Source: Stutzerimonas frequens | Lineage (GTDB): Bacteria > Pseudomonadota > Gammaproteobacteria > Pseudomonadales > Pseudomonadaceae | Direction: 5' to 3' | NCBI RefSeq assembly: GCF_024448335.1 | Contig: NZ_JAMOHM010000008.1 | Span: forward strand, 124,001-188,000 | DNA length: 64,000 nt | In this document: piece after piece, positions 10,444 to 19,178 of the stretch | Position numbering within the stretch: the first letter of the stretch is position 1 | How the letters are laid out: each line of letters opens with the position of its first letter | Translations under genes and position numbers: made by a program | The notes under the pieces: generated by a model | Database searches by the model: none | The model's input: the letters and a program-made list of their open reading frames with translations, nothing else | What the model was told of the DNA's origin: nothing

Positions 10444-11790
10444 TCACGCCGGCGCTGGCGTAGCTGTAGCCTGCGGCTTCCATTCCTGCAAGCGATCCAG
10501 GCTGCCACGGTAGTGCTTGAGCCCCATGCCGAGCAGGACTATCGCGCCGACCAGCGCAACGCCGGTGACGATCAGCAGCGAGTAGCGCAGGGCGTTGTCG
10601 TCGCCGAAGACGAAGTCGGTGCCCAGCGCCACCGCGGTCGGGCCGATGCCGAGGCCGACCATGGTGATGACGAACAGGTACACCGCCGACGCCTGGCCGC
10701 GCATGGAGTTGGGCATGATTTCCTGAATCGCCGCCGGCCCGACGCCGAAGGGCATGGCGATGGTGAAGACGTGCAGGGCGATCAGCGCCAGCGCCAGTTC
10801 GCCGGTGCCGGCCAGGTAGGCGAGATTGAGCGGCAGGGTCAGCGCGGCGGAGATGATGCCCACGCGCAGCGGTGCGTCGCGATAACCGCGGCGGTGCAGC
10901 AGGTCCGACAGCCGCCCGCCGGCGATGATGCCGATCGAGCCGGCCACTGCCACCACCGAGCCGTAGAGCACGCCGACGTCGCTGGCCGACCAGCCGTAGG
11001 TGCGGATGAAAAACGTCGGAATCCACGCCGAACTGCCGTAGGCGGCGAAAGCCAGGCAGGCGAAGCCGAAGTTGTGACACAGCACGGTGCGGCGGTTCTG
11101 GCGGATATAGCCGGCCACTTCGCTCAGCGGCACCTCGACACCGGCGCCGACGCCTTTGCGCGATGGCTCGCGGATCAGCAAGAGCACGGCGGTGAACAGC
11201 ACGCCGGCTGCACCGAGTACGAGGAAGATCAGTTGCCAGGGGCGGACCATGCCGAGCACCGGCAGCTCCACATCGCCCTGTGCCGAGGCGAACTTGACCA
11301 CCAGTCCGCCGAGCAGAAAGGCCAGGCCTGAGCCGATGTAGATGCCCATCGAATAGACGCTCATCGCGGTGCCGCGCAGCTTTGGCGGAAAGCTGTCGGC
11401 GATCAGCGAATAGGCCGAGGGCGACAGCGCCGCCTCGCCGACACCGACGCCAATGCGGAACACGAGAAACTGCCAGAAGGTGCGCGCCGTGCCGCAGAGC
11501 GCGGTCATCAGGCTCCACACCAGCACGCCGATGGCAATGATGCCGCGGCGGCTCTTGCGATCGGCCAGGCGTCCGATGGGCACGCCGCAGATGGTGTAGA
11601 ACACCGCGAAGGAGAAGCCCATGAGCAGGCTCATGTGGGTGTCGGTGATGTCCAGATCGCGGCGGATCGGTTCGACCAGCAGGTTGAGAATCTGCCGGTC
11701 GACGAAGGACAGCACGTAGGCGAGCATCAGGATCGCGACCGTCATCCAGGCGCGGGTGCTCGAGGGGTAGCCGTTATTGTTGTTGTGCAT
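10444..11790 (-). CDS. MFS transporter, spinster-type
   Basis: A 448-residue protein with about twelve hydrophobic segments. The cytoplasmic loop 2-3 signature of the major facilitator superfamily is present (GRLADRKSRRG), and RIGVGVGEAALSPSAYSLIADSFPP matches the transmembrane 4-5 region of spinster-like MFS carriers, which often move organic acids, lipids or xenobiotics. The N-terminus MHNNNNGYPSS is polar and cytoplasmic. Its neighbours (hydrolase, TetR and IclR regulators, acyl-CoA ligase, acyl-CoA dehydrogenases) suggest it imports a carboxylic or ester compound that is then activated to a CoA thioester; this is inference. No terminator was seen after it. Confidence 0.85.
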   Translation of the reverse strand: MHNNNNGYPSSTRAWMTVAILMLAYVLSFVDRQILNLLVEPIRRDLDITDTHMSLLMGFSFAVFYTICGVPIGRLADRKSRRGIIAIGVLVWSLMTALCGTARTFWQFLVFRIGVGVGEAALSPSAYSLIADSFPPKLRGTAMSVYSMGIYIGSGLAFLLGGLVVKFASAQGDVELPVLGMVRPWQLIFLVLGAAGVLFTAVLLLIREPSRKGVGAGVEVPLSEVAGYIRQNRRTVLCHNFGFACLAFAAYGSSAWIPTFFIRTYGWSASDVGVLYGSVVAVAGSIGIIAGGRLSDLLHRRGYRDAPLRVGIISAALTLPLNLAYLAGTGELALALIALHVFTIAMPFGVGPAAIQEIMPNSMRGQASAVYLFVITMVGLGIGPTAVALGTDFVFGDDNALRYSLLIVTGVALVGAIVLLGMGLKHYRGSLDRLQEWKPQATATPAPA

Positions 11791-11945
11791 GGCAAGCTCC
11801 GATTAGCGAGAGGGGCTGCAGCCCATCCTCACTTTTGTCGGAGATCGCCGATCCGGCAAGCGGAATAACCCTCGCATATGTTTCGAAATATGCTAGCAGT
11901 GTTCCGCTCTGCGAAACCGATAGTTAGGGGTCACGCCATCGTTTG

Positions 11946-12815
11946 TTATTGGCCCGGCATCAGCTCTGGCAACAAGCGTGGCGTCCAGAGGCTGTCGGCG
12001 AATCCGCGACGGAAGAAGCCGAAGTGGCCGATCCGCGTGGCGCCAATTTCCGCGGGCGCGATGCGCTGCATGGTTTTCGGTGCCGAGCTGTAGAAGCCAT
12101 GCAGGGATTCGGTGTTGCGCGCCGACATCATTTCGTCGTCGCTGAAGGACAGCGAAGTCAGGGGCGTGCGCACGGCGGCGAAGGCCTGGCGCATGGGCTC
12201 GCCCTCGACACCGACCAGGTAGTCTGGATGCAGACACCAGCGCCGCCACTGGCGAATCACCCCGGCGGGCAGGTCGCCGACTGCCCCGATGCGACCGCCT
12301 GGGAAGTAGCCGGCCACCGCGGTCAGCACGGGCGCCAGGCCATGCCAGAGCAGCCAGGCCTTGTTGCGGATCTGCGGGCTGTTTTCGCGCCAGTAGCCGC
12401 TGCCGGCGGCGATGGTGACGATGCGGGTCAGGCGCTCGTGGCCTTTGACCAGCGGCAGAATCTGCGCGCCGACACTGTGGCCGATCCAGTACAGCGGCAG
12501 CTCTCCGGCGGCCTCGGCGGCCCTGGCAAGCACTGCGCTGCAGTCGTGGCGCGCCCAGTCGAGGATGTCCACGTTCAACTGGCGAAGCGGCCCCCGCCGC
12601 GAGCGGCCCATGCCCAGATAATCGAAGGTCACCGCCAGGTAGCCCTGCCCGGCCAGCCAGCTGGCGAAGTCGGTATAGAAGCGCTGCGGCACGCCCATCG
12701 CCGGCGCGATCAACACGATGCCGCATGGCGTGCTGCTCGGCTGATACCAGTAGCTGGACAAGGCATGGCCGTTGCCGTTGTCGATGGAGCGTTCTTCAAC
12801 CTGTATCGTCGCCAT
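11946..12815 (-). CDS. Alpha/beta-fold hydrolase
   Basis: A 289-residue serine hydrolase. The nucleophile elbow GHSVG places Ser at 114; an earlier FDYLGMGRSRRG loop is typical of the fold, and IAPAMG precedes it as the oxyanion region. The acid and His of the triad are expected near the C-terminus; H255-type residues are present but cannot be assigned by eye. There is no signal peptide, so it is cytoplasmic. It is divergent from the TetR gene at 12914, with a palindrome between them, and is probably controlled by it. An esterase or lipase acting on a substrate of this catabolic block is a reasonable guess. Confidence 0.82.
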   Translation of the reverse strand: MATIQVEERSIDNGNGHALSSYWYQPSSTPCGIVLIAPAMGVPQRFYTDFASWLAGQGYLAVTFDYLGMGRSRRGPLRQLNVDILDWARHDCSAVLARAAEAAGELPLYWIGHSVGAQILPLVKGHERLTRIVTIAAGSGYWRENSPQIRNKAWLLWHGLAPVLTAVAGYFPGGRIGAVGDLPAGVIRQWRRWCLHPDYLVGVEGEPMRQAFAAVRTPLTSLSFSDDEMMSARNTESLHGFYSSAPKTMQRIAPAEIGATRIGHFGFFRRGFADSLWTPRLLPELMPGQ

Positions 12816-12880
12816 CTTGTTGTTCTCCGCACTGTTGCGATTGCCACGTCGGTGCAGTATACGAGCAGTAGAAGATAATT

Positions 12881-12897
12881 CTAGAAAAATATTCTAG
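12881..12897. promoter_or_regulatory. Palindrome between divergent hydrolase and TetR genes, candidate operator
   Basis: CTAGAA-AAATA-TTCTAG is a perfect inverted repeat with a 5-bp spacer, 16 bases before the TetR start codon and immediately after a -10-like GATAAT (12874-12879). TetR repressors commonly bind such sites in the divergent promoter and repress themselves and their neighbour. Confidence 0.55.
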
Positions 12898-12913
12898 TTA
12901 GACGGGAGGCCGG

Positions 12914-13492
12914 ATGGCCCGCAGTAGCCGCAAGCAGGAAATCCTTCAGGCCGCGCTCGCTTGTTTCACTGAATTCGGTGTCGAGGCGACGACCATCGAG
13001 ATGATTCGTGATCGCTCCGGCGCCAGCATCGGCAGCCTCTATCACCACTTCGGCAATCGCGAGCGGATCATCGCCGCGCTGTATCTGGAGGGCATTGGCG
13101 AGTACGCCGCGCTGCTCGAGGCCGGGCTGATCGAGACGCTGGATGCCGAGGCCTGCGTCCGGCTGTTCGTCACCAGCTATATCGACTGGGTGGTGGCGAA
13201 TCCGGACTGGGCGCGTTTCGTCCTGCACAACCGCGGGCGGGTCGAGGCGGGGGAGATGGGCGAGCAGCTACGCGAGGTCAACCGCGTGCATGGCGAGCGG
13301 GTCGGAGCGATCCTGCGCCGACATCGCGAAAGCGGGGCATTCAGACGCATGCCGGGCGACTGCTTCCTGGCAGTGGTGATCGGCCCCTGCCACGACATGG
13401 CGCGCAACTGGCTGGCCGGACGTTCGCGCACCTCGCTGGCCGACTGCCGCGAGCTGCTGGCGGATATCGCCTGGGTCAGCGTCAGGGCCTAA
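12914..13492 (+). CDS. TetR/AcrR family transcriptional regulator
   Basis: A 192-residue protein with the canonical N-terminal TetR helix-turn-helix: RKQEILQAALACFTEFG, then TTIEMIRDRSGASIGSLYHHFGNRE (residues ~5-50). The remaining ~140 residues are a helical ligand-binding and dimerisation domain with no recognisable ligand motif. Size is normal for the family. It is divergent from the alpha/beta hydrolase at 12815 and has a palindrome directly upstream, so autoregulation and control of the hydrolase are likely. An acyl-CoA or fatty acid ligand would fit the neighbourhood but is not shown by the sequence. Confidence 0.9.
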   Translation: MARSSRKQEILQAALACFTEFGVEATTIEMIRDRSGASIGSLYHHFGNRERIIAALYLEGIGEYAALLEAGLIETLDAEACVRLFVTSYIDWVVANPDWARFVLHNRGRVEAGEMGEQLREVNRVHGERVGAILRRHRESGAFRRMPGDCFLAVVIGPCHDMARNWLAGRSRTSLADCRELLADIAWVSVRA

Positions 13493-13505
13493 TCAGGCGG
13501 GCAGG

Positions 13506-14291
13506 CTAGACGCCCAGGCTCTCGATATCGCGGGCCAGCATCTCCAGCTGATGCGCCAGCGAGCCCTTGAGGGTCTCCTCGCTGAGCTGGAATGACGGGG
13601 CTCCGCAGGTCAGCGCCATGATGCTGCCATCGGCCAGGTGCAGCGGCACGCCGGCGGCCATCACGTTGCGGTCCCAGTCACCCAGTGACAGGCAGAAGCC
13701 GTGCCGGGCGAACTCCTCGAACGAGGCCTGCAGGGAGTCGCGGATCGCCACCCAGCCCTCTCCATATTTGGCCGCCAGCGCCGCCATCAGGTGCTCACGC
13801 TCCTTTTCCGGGGTGGCGGCGAGAAAGGCGCGGCCGGCTGCGGTGGTGGCCAGCGGCAGACGCACGCCGGCGTCCATGCGCAGGGTGGTGACCTCGGCCG
13901 GGCGGCAGTTCTCCACGTAGATCATCGACAGCCGGTCGCGGCAGGTTAGACCCACCGTGGTGTTGGTACGGCGGGCGAAGTCGTCCATGTAGGGTTTGGC
14001 CAGTTGGCGCACCCGCAGATTGGACACATAGGCGTAGCCGAGCGCCAGCACGCCGGAGTCGAGCTGGTATTTCTCCAGCTGCTGGGAGTAGCTGAGGTAG
14101 CCGAGCTTGGTCAGGGTATAGGTCATGCGCGACACCGTGGGCTTGGGCAGCCCGGTGATGCGTGCGATGTCCTGGTTGCCCATCACCACCGAGCCGTGGG
14201 TGAAGGCGCGTAGCACGTCCAGCCCGCGGGCCAGGGCCTCGACGAACTTGCGATCCTTGGGAGTGCCGGTGTCTTCGATGTCGTCGCTCAT
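13506..14291 (-). CDS. IclR family transcriptional regulator
   Basis: The start at 14291 (MSDDIEDTG) is preferred over an upstream in-frame ATG at 14366 because it gives the usual length (261 aa). An N-terminal winged helix (FVEALARGLDVLRAF, then IARITGLPKPTVSRMTYTLTKLGYL, residues ~15-75) precedes the IclR effector domain, with VGLTCRDRLSMIYVE and LPLATTAAGRAFLAA typical of the family. These proteins usually sense aromatic or organic acids and regulate a divergent catabolic gene. Here the divergent gene is the acyl-CoA ligase at 14461, the probable target. Confidence 0.9.
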   Translation of the reverse strand: MSDDIEDTGTPKDRKFVEALARGLDVLRAFTHGSVVMGNQDIARITGLPKPTVSRMTYTLTKLGYLSYSQQLEKYQLDSGVLALGYAYVSNLRVRQLAKPYMDDFARRTNTTVGLTCRDRLSMIYVENCRPAEVTTLRMDAGVRLPLATTAAGRAFLAATPEKEREHLMAALAAKYGEGWVAIRDSLQASFEEFARHGFCLSLGDWDRNVMAAGVPLHLADGSIMALTCGAPSFQLSEETLKGSLAHQLEMLARDIESLGV

Positions 14292-14403
14292 GGTTTCGGT
14301 CTTTCTGGCTAGTGGGCAGCGGTGGCGAACGATAGCAGATCGCCCGACCGCGAGCAGTGCGGCCAATGGCGATCATTGCGAGGAGAAAATCGATCGTCTA
14401 GTA

Positions 14404-14413
14404 TCGAATTCGA
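14404..14413. promoter_or_regulatory. Short palindrome in the IclR / acyl-CoA ligase intergenic region
   Basis: TCGAATTCGA is a perfect 10-bp palindrome midway between the divergent start codons, near where an IclR operator would sit. It is short and could be chance. Confidence 0.3.
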
Positions 14414-14460
14414 CATCCAGTTTCGCACAGTAAAACAATAATTCATTTTGGAGAATGTCG

Positions 14461-16083
14461 ATGTCCGCTCCCGTGCAAGGCTACGTGGCCGCCGAACTGG
14501 CCCGTGGCGGCTATCAGAACGTCCATGACCTCTTGACCCTGGCCTGCGCCAAGCACCCGCACCGCACGGCATTCTCCTGTGGCGATGACCGCCTCAGCTA
14601 CGGCGACCTGGCCCGGCAGGCCGACGCCTTCGCCCGGTACCTGCGCCATCATGCGGGGCTGCAACCCGGTGACCGCCTGGCGCTGCAGTTGCCCAACTCG
14701 TTGCAGTACCCCATCGCCACCTTCGGCGCGCTCAAGGCGGGGCTGGTGATCGTGAACACCAATCCGCAATACACCGCCGCCGAAGCGCGCCACCAGTTCC
14801 GCGACTCCGGTGCCAGGGCGATTCTCGTGCTCGACCGGCTGTTGCCGCTGGTGCGGGCGGTACAGGCCGACACCGCACTGGAACGGATCATCCTCACCAG
14901 CGTCGAGGATCTGCAGGCGCCGGTCTATGACAGCCAGGAGCCGGCAACAGAGCGCTTCATGCAGGCGCTGCGGCTGGGTGAACAGAGCCCGGCGCTGGAC
15001 TGCGTCGCCGGGCTCGACCGGCTGGCGCTGCTGCAATACACCGGCGGCACCACCGGTGTGTCCAAGGGCGCGATGCTCAGTCACCGCAACCTGCTGGCCA
15101 ACGTGCTGCAGACCATCGAGCTGTTCGACAAGCCGGGCCTGCTGGAGCCGGAAAAGGACGTGCGCATCGCGCCGCTGCCGCTGTATCACATCATGGCCTT
15201 TGCCACGAACTGCCTGAGTTCGGTGGGTATGGGCCTGCACACGGTGTTCATCCGGGACGGACGCAACCTGGACGAAACCATCGGTGCCATGCAGCGCTAT
15301 CCGTTCAGTCTGCTCAGCGGCATCAACACGCTGTTCGTCGGGCTGATGAATCACCCAGAGTTTTGCAGCATCGATTTCTCCCATCTGAAGTGGGCGACCT
15401 CCGGCGGTGCGCCGCTCAACAGTGAGGTCGGGCGTCGCTGGCAGGCACTGACCGGGGCGCCGATCCGCGAAGGTTTCGGCCTGACCGAGGCCTCGCCGGT
15501 TGTGGCGACCGGTACTCAGCTGAGCCCCTACCGCGAGGGCTACATCGGCCAGGCGCTGATCGACACCGAGCTGCGCACCGTGGACGACGACGGCAACGAC
15601 GTACCGGCGGAGACGCCGGGCGAGCTCTGGCTGCGTGGCCCGCAGGTGATGCAGGGCTACTGGCAGCGGCCGGAGGAGACGGCCAAGGTAATCACCGCGG
15701 ACGGCTGGCTCAAGACCGGCGACATCGCGCTGCTGGATGCCGAGGGTTTCGTGAAGATCGTCGATCGCAAGAAGGACATGATCCTGGTGTCCGGTTTCAA
15801 CGTATTCCCCAACGAGATCGAGGATGTGCTGATGCAGCACCCGTCGGTACGTGAATGCGTGGCGGTGGGCATTCCGGATGCGCGCAAGGGCGAGGCGGTG
15901 AAGGTCTTCGTCAGCCTGCGGGAGGCGACCGATGATCAGACCCTGCTCGCGCACTGCCGCCAGTTCCTGACCGGTTACAAGCTGCCGAGCGCCATCGAGA
16001 TCCGCGATGAGCTGCCGAAGACGGCGGTGGGCAAGCTGCTGCGCCGCCAGCTGCGTGACGAGGCGCGGGCAGCGGCGAGCTGA
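14461..16083 (+). CDS. AMP-forming acyl-CoA ligase (long/medium-chain fatty-acid--CoA ligase family)
   Basis: The start at 14461 is chosen over the ATG six bases earlier, because GGAG at 14450 is seven bases from it but only one base from the first. The 540-residue product belongs to the adenylate-forming superfamily: P-loop YTGGTTGVSKGAMLSHRN (~196-213), GFGLTEASPV (A5-type motif), LKTGDIALLD (ATP-ribose contact), DRKKDMILVSGFNVFPNEIE (hinge and A8) and the catalytic Lys in PKTAVGKLLRR near the C-terminus. It activates a carboxylic acid to an acyl-CoA. Divergence from the IclR gene suggests induction by its substrate. Activity on fatty acids is the default guess; the real acid may be unusual. 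Confidence 0.9.
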   Translation: MSAPVQGYVAAELARGGYQNVHDLLTLACAKHPHRTAFSCGDDRLSYGDLARQADAFARYLRHHAGLQPGDRLALQLPNSLQYPIATFGALKAGLVIVNTNPQYTAAEARHQFRDSGARAILVLDRLLPLVRAVQADTALERIILTSVEDLQAPVYDSQEPATERFMQALRLGEQSPALDCVAGLDRLALLQYTGGTTGVSKGAMLSHRNLLANVLQTIELFDKPGLLEPEKDVRIAPLPLYHIMAFATNCLSSVGMGLHTVFIRDGRNLDETIGAMQRYPFSLLSGINTLFVGLMNHPEFCSIDFSHLKWATSGGAPLNSEVGRRWQALTGAPIREGFGLTEASPVVATGTQLSPYREGYIGQALIDTELRTVDDDGNDVPAETPGELWLRGPQVMQGYWQRPEETAKVITADGWLKTGDIALLDAEGFVKIVDRKKDMILVSGFNVFPNEIEDVLMQHPSVRECVAVGIPDARKGEAVKVFVSLREATDDQTLLAHCRQFLTGYKLPSAIEIRDELPKTAVGKLLRRQLRDEARAAAS

Positions 16084-16201
16084 TCGCTGCCTATATATAT
16101 GTAGCGAGGCGACGAGCGGGGCTGTTGCAGCGCGCGCCCCACGGGCTTGCCGGCGGGGCTCGGCGAGCCCAGCGCAGCCGGGTGGAAAAAACAATCCGCG
16201 C

Positions 16202-16230
16202 TTGTTGCTCAGGGGGCTTTCTGATATAAA
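16202..16230 (+). promoter_or_regulatory. Sigma-70 promoter of rpmB-rpmG
   Basis: TTGTTG (16202-16207), a 17-base spacer and TATAAA (16225-16230) make a good housekeeping promoter. Transcription from about 16237 would give a leader of ~140 bases. Confidence 0.65.
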
Positions 16231-16335
16231 GCAGCGCTCTTTTCTAGGGGCCCGGTATCTTCGCTCGCAGCGTGGCCGGTAAGACCCCCATGAATCGTGG
16301 CGCTGAGCGCCGAACTGACAAGTGAATTCAAGCGG

Positions 16336-16359
16336 CCAACCCATGCCGGGTTGGGCATG
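16336..16359 (+). promoter_or_regulatory. Overlapping alternative hairpins in the rpmB leader
   Basis: CCAACCC-ATGCC-GGGTTGG (16336-16354) and CATGCC-GGGTTG-GGCATG (16342-16359) are both perfect stems but share bases, so only one can form at a time. They end ~20 bases before the rpmB start. This could be a translational control element, but no family is recognised. Confidence 0.35.
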
Positions 16360-16379
16360 TGGTTTTAGAGGGCTGAGGC

Positions 16380-16616
16380 ATGTCGAGAGTCTGTCAAGTT
16401 ACCGGTAAGGGTCCGGTAACCGGGAACAACATTTCCCACGCAAACAACAAAACCCGTCGTCGTTTCCTGCCGAACCTGCAGCATCATCGCTTCTGGGTCG
16501 AGTCTGAGAACCGCTTCGTGCGTCTGCGCCTGAGTGCCAAAGGCATGCGCATCATCGACAAGCGTGGCATCGACGTCGTTCTGGCCGAGCTGCGCGCCCG
16601 CGGCGAAAAGGTTTAA
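16380..16616 (+). CDS. rpmB: 50S ribosomal protein L28
   Basis: The 78-residue product begins [20 protein letters not shown] and has the conserved [13 protein letters not shown] and [14 protein letters not shown] blocks of bL28. Length equals the usual 78 residues. It is a small RNA-binding protein of the large ribosomal subunit. It is followed after 11 bases by rpmG, the standard pairing, and preceded by a promoter and a structured leader. Confidence 0.98.
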   Translation: MSRVCQVTGKGPVTGNNISHANNKTRRRFLPNLQHHRFWVESENRFVRLRLSAKGMRIIDKRGIDVVLAELRARGEKV

Positions 16617-16627
16617 GGAGAGCAATC

Positions 16628-16783
16628 ATGCGTGACCTGATCCGTTTGGTGTCCAGCGCCGGTACCGGCCACTTCTACACCACCGACAAGAACAAGCGCA
16701 CCACCCCCGACAAGATCGAAATCAAGAAATTCGATCCGGTCGTTCGCAAGCACGTGATCTACAAGGAAGCCAAGATCAAGTAA
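16628..16783 (+). CDS. rpmG: 50S ribosomal protein L33
   Basis: A 51-residue protein starting [19 protein letters not shown] and ending [11 protein letters not shown], the complete bL33 pattern with the [13 protein letters not shown] centre. This copy lacks the Cys pairs of zinc-binding L33 (it has none), so it is the zinc-independent type. An AGGAGA site precedes the ATG. It ends the rpmB-rpmG operon and is followed by a terminator. Confidence 0.97.
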   Translation: MRDLIRLVSSAGTGHFYTTDKNKRTTPDKIEIKKFDPVVRKHVIYKEAKIK

Positions 16784-16802
16784 TTGATCGGCCCCTTGAA
16801 GG

Positions 16803-16829
16803 AAAAACCCGCCATTCGGCGGGTTTTTT
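16803..16829 (+). terminator. Rho-independent terminator after rpmG
   Basis: ACCCGCC-ATTC-GGCGGGT stem between an A-run and a T-run, 20 bases after the rpmG stop. Confidence 0.92.
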
Positions 16830-16964
16830 CGTTTCTGGGCCGGACATCGCGCATCGTTCGTCAGCGCTCCGGGTAATTTGACAAGAGTCATATGCTCCCC
16901 AAGGAAATTCGCTATCGTACGGGTTTCCCCTTTCTCCCACTTTCGGCACGAGGATGCGCAGCGC

Positions 16965-19115
16965 ATGGCGAAGACGGACGGGCCCATCGCGGCAGACAGC
17001 AAGAGCACTTCCAGCATCGCCCTGCAGGCGGCTTCCGAGGACATCTGGTCGCAGAAGTACCGCCTGAGCAGTAAGGACGGCACGCCCATCGACCAGAGCG
17101 TCGACGATACCTGGCAGCGAGTCGCTCGCGCCCTGGCCGATGTCGAACCGGCCAAGCAGCGCGAGCACTGGTACGAGCGCTTCCTCTGGGCGCTGCGCAA
17201 TGGCGCCATCCCGGCCGGGCGGATCATTTCCAATGCCGGCGCGCAGGATTACAAGCCGGCCACCTCGACCATCAACTGCACCGTTTCCGGCTCGATCACC
17301 GACTCGATGGACGACATTCTCGGCAAGGTCCACGAGGCCGGGCTGACGCTCAAGGCCGGCTGCGGCATCGGCTACGAGTTCAGCACCTTGCGCCCGCGCG
17401 GCTCGTTCGTTTCCGGCGCCGGCGCGCACACCAGCGGCCCGCTGTCGTTCATGGATATCTTCGACAAGATGTGCTTCACCGTGAGTTCGGCCGGCGGCCG
17501 CCGCGGCGCGCAGATGGGCACCTTCGACGTCGGCCATCCGGACGTGCGCGAGTTCATCCGTGCCAAGCGCGAGGACGGCCGCCTGCGTCAGTTCAACCTG
17601 AGCCTGCTGATCACCGACGAGTTCATGCAGACCGTCGAGGCCGACGGCGAGTGGCCGCTGATCTTCCCGGTGCATGCCAAGGAAGCCGCCGAGCTGGATC
17701 TGGCCGACGATGCCCAGGTGGTCTGGCGCGAATGGCCGGTGCACGACGGCTACATCGTGCGCGACGATGGCCTGGTGGCCTGCAAGATCTACGGGCGGGT
17801 CAAGGCGCGGCATCTGTGGGACATGATCATGGTCTCCACCTACGACTACGCCGAGCCGGGCTTCATCCTCATCGACCGGGTCAACCAGCTGAACAACAAC
17901 TGGTGGTGCGAGGCGATCCGCGCGACCAACCCCTGCGGTGAGCAGCCGCTGCCGCCATACGGCTCCTGCCTGCTGGGCTCGATCAACCTGACCCATTTCG
18001 TCATCGACCCGTTCGGCGTCGAAGCGCGCTTCGACTGGGACAAGTACCGCGAAGTGGTGCGCGTCTTCACCCGCATGCTGGACAACGTCGTCGAGATCAA
18101 CGGCCTGCCGCTGGAGCAGCAGCGCCACGAGATCGAGAGCAAGCGCCGCCACGGCATGGGCTTCCTCGGTCTCGGCTCGACCCTGACGTTGCTCAAGCTG
18201 CGCTATGGCAGCCCGGAAGCCTGCGTGTTTACCGAGGAAGTCGCCCGCGAGATGGCGCTGGTCGGCTGGGAGCAGGCGCTGGAGTTGTCGAAGGAGAAGG
18301 GCGCGGCACCGTTGCTGAGCCAGACCTTCGAAGTTACCGCCGAAATGCTGCGCAAGCGTCCGGAAATGGCCAAGGACGGTTACAAGGTCGGCGACCAGAT
18401 TTCCGGTCGCGTGCTGCATGCCAAGTATTCGCGTTACATGCAGAAGATCGCCGAGTACGCGCCCGAGCTGATCGAGGCGCTGGCTGAGCAGGGCGCGCGC
18501 TTCACCCACCACAGCTCGATCGCGCCTACCGGCACCATCAGCCTGAGCCTGGCCAACAACGCCTCCAACGGCATCGAGCCGAGCTTCGCCCATCACTATT
18601 CGCGCAACCTGATCCGACCTGGCCGCAAGGCCAAGGAGAAGATCGAGGTGTTCAGCTACGAGCTGCTGGCCTATCGCACGCTGATCAACGAGCGCGCCAA
18701 GCCGGGATCCGACGAGCCGGGCGAAAAGCTGCCGGACTACTTCATCACCGCCGATGACGTCAGTCCGACCCAGCACGTGGATATCCAGGCCGCCGCGCAA
18801 CGCTGGGTCGATTCGTCGATCTCCAAGACCGCCAACGTGCCGACCGACTACCCGTTCGAGGCGTTCAAGGACATCTACCGCTATGCCTGGCGCCAGGGCC
18901 TCAAGGGCTGCACCACCTTCCGCTTCAACCCGGCGGCCTTCCAGGGCGTGCTGGTCAAGGAGGCCGACCTGGAGAAGACCCTGTACCGCTTCACCCTCGA
19001 AGACGGCAGCGTGGTCGAGCTCAAGGGCAACCAGGAGGTCGAATATGACGGCGAGGTGAACACCGCCGCCAACCTGTTCGACGCCCTCAAAGAAGGCTAC
19101 TACGGCAAGTACTGA
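16965..19115 (+). CDS. nrdJa: Adenosylcobalamin-dependent (class II) ribonucleotide reductase, large part
   Basis: The start at 16965 (MAKTDGPIAADSK) has AGGA ten bases upstream; an earlier ATG at 16878 would add an unlikely Cys- and Phe-containing leader. The 716-residue protein has RNR barrel signatures: INCTVSGSITDSMDDI, GCGIGYEFSTLRPRGS, NPCGEQPLPPYGSC with the active-site Cys, and APTGTISL near the end. It reduces ribonucleotides using a B12-derived thiyl radical, without oxygen. In Pseudomonas the class II enzyme is split, with the C-terminal redox part encoded separately, as here at 19179. No NrdR boxes or cobalamin riboswitch were recognised upstream. Confidence 0.93.
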   Translation: MAKTDGPIAADSKSTSSIALQAASEDIWSQKYRLSSKDGTPIDQSVDDTWQRVARALADVEPAKQREHWYERFLWALRNGAIPAGRIISNAGAQDYKPATSTINCTVSGSITDSMDDILGKVHEAGLTLKAGCGIGYEFSTLRPRGSFVSGAGAHTSGPLSFMDIFDKMCFTVSSAGGRRGAQMGTFDVGHPDVREFIRAKREDGRLRQFNLSLLITDEFMQTVEADGEWPLIFPVHAKEAAELDLADDAQVVWREWPVHDGYIVRDDGLVACKIYGRVKARHLWDMIMVSTYDYAEPGFILIDRVNQLNNNWWCEAIRATNPCGEQPLPPYGSCLLGSINLTHFVIDPFGVEARFDWDKYREVVRVFTRMLDNVVEINGLPLEQQRHEIESKRRHGMGFLGLGSTLTLLKLRYGSPEACVFTEEVAREMALVGWEQALELSKEKGAAPLLSQTFEVTAEMLRKRPEMAKDGYKVGDQISGRVLHAKYSRYMQKIAEYAPELIEALAEQGARFTHHSSIAPTGTISLSLANNASNGIEPSFAHHYSRNLIRPGRKAKEKIEVFSYELLAYRTLINERAKPGSDEPGEKLPDYFITADDVSPTQHVDIQAAAQRWVDSSISKTANVPTDYPFEAFKDIYRYAWRQGLKGCTTFRFNPAAFQGVLVKEADLEKTLYRFTLEDGSVVELKGNQEVEYDGEVNTAANLFDALKEGYYGKY

Positions 19116-19178
19116 AGCCGGCCCGCCAACCGTTTGGACGCCGGGCCGCGAGCGCCGCCCGGCAGGAGAGATTGCACA

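Noticed and set aside
16830..16964. Possible cobalamin riboswitch or NrdR boxes before nrdJa
   Set aside because: The leader is too short for a cobalamin riboswitch, and no NrdR-box-like sequence was seen. TTGACA at 16878 has no -10 element at suitable spacing.
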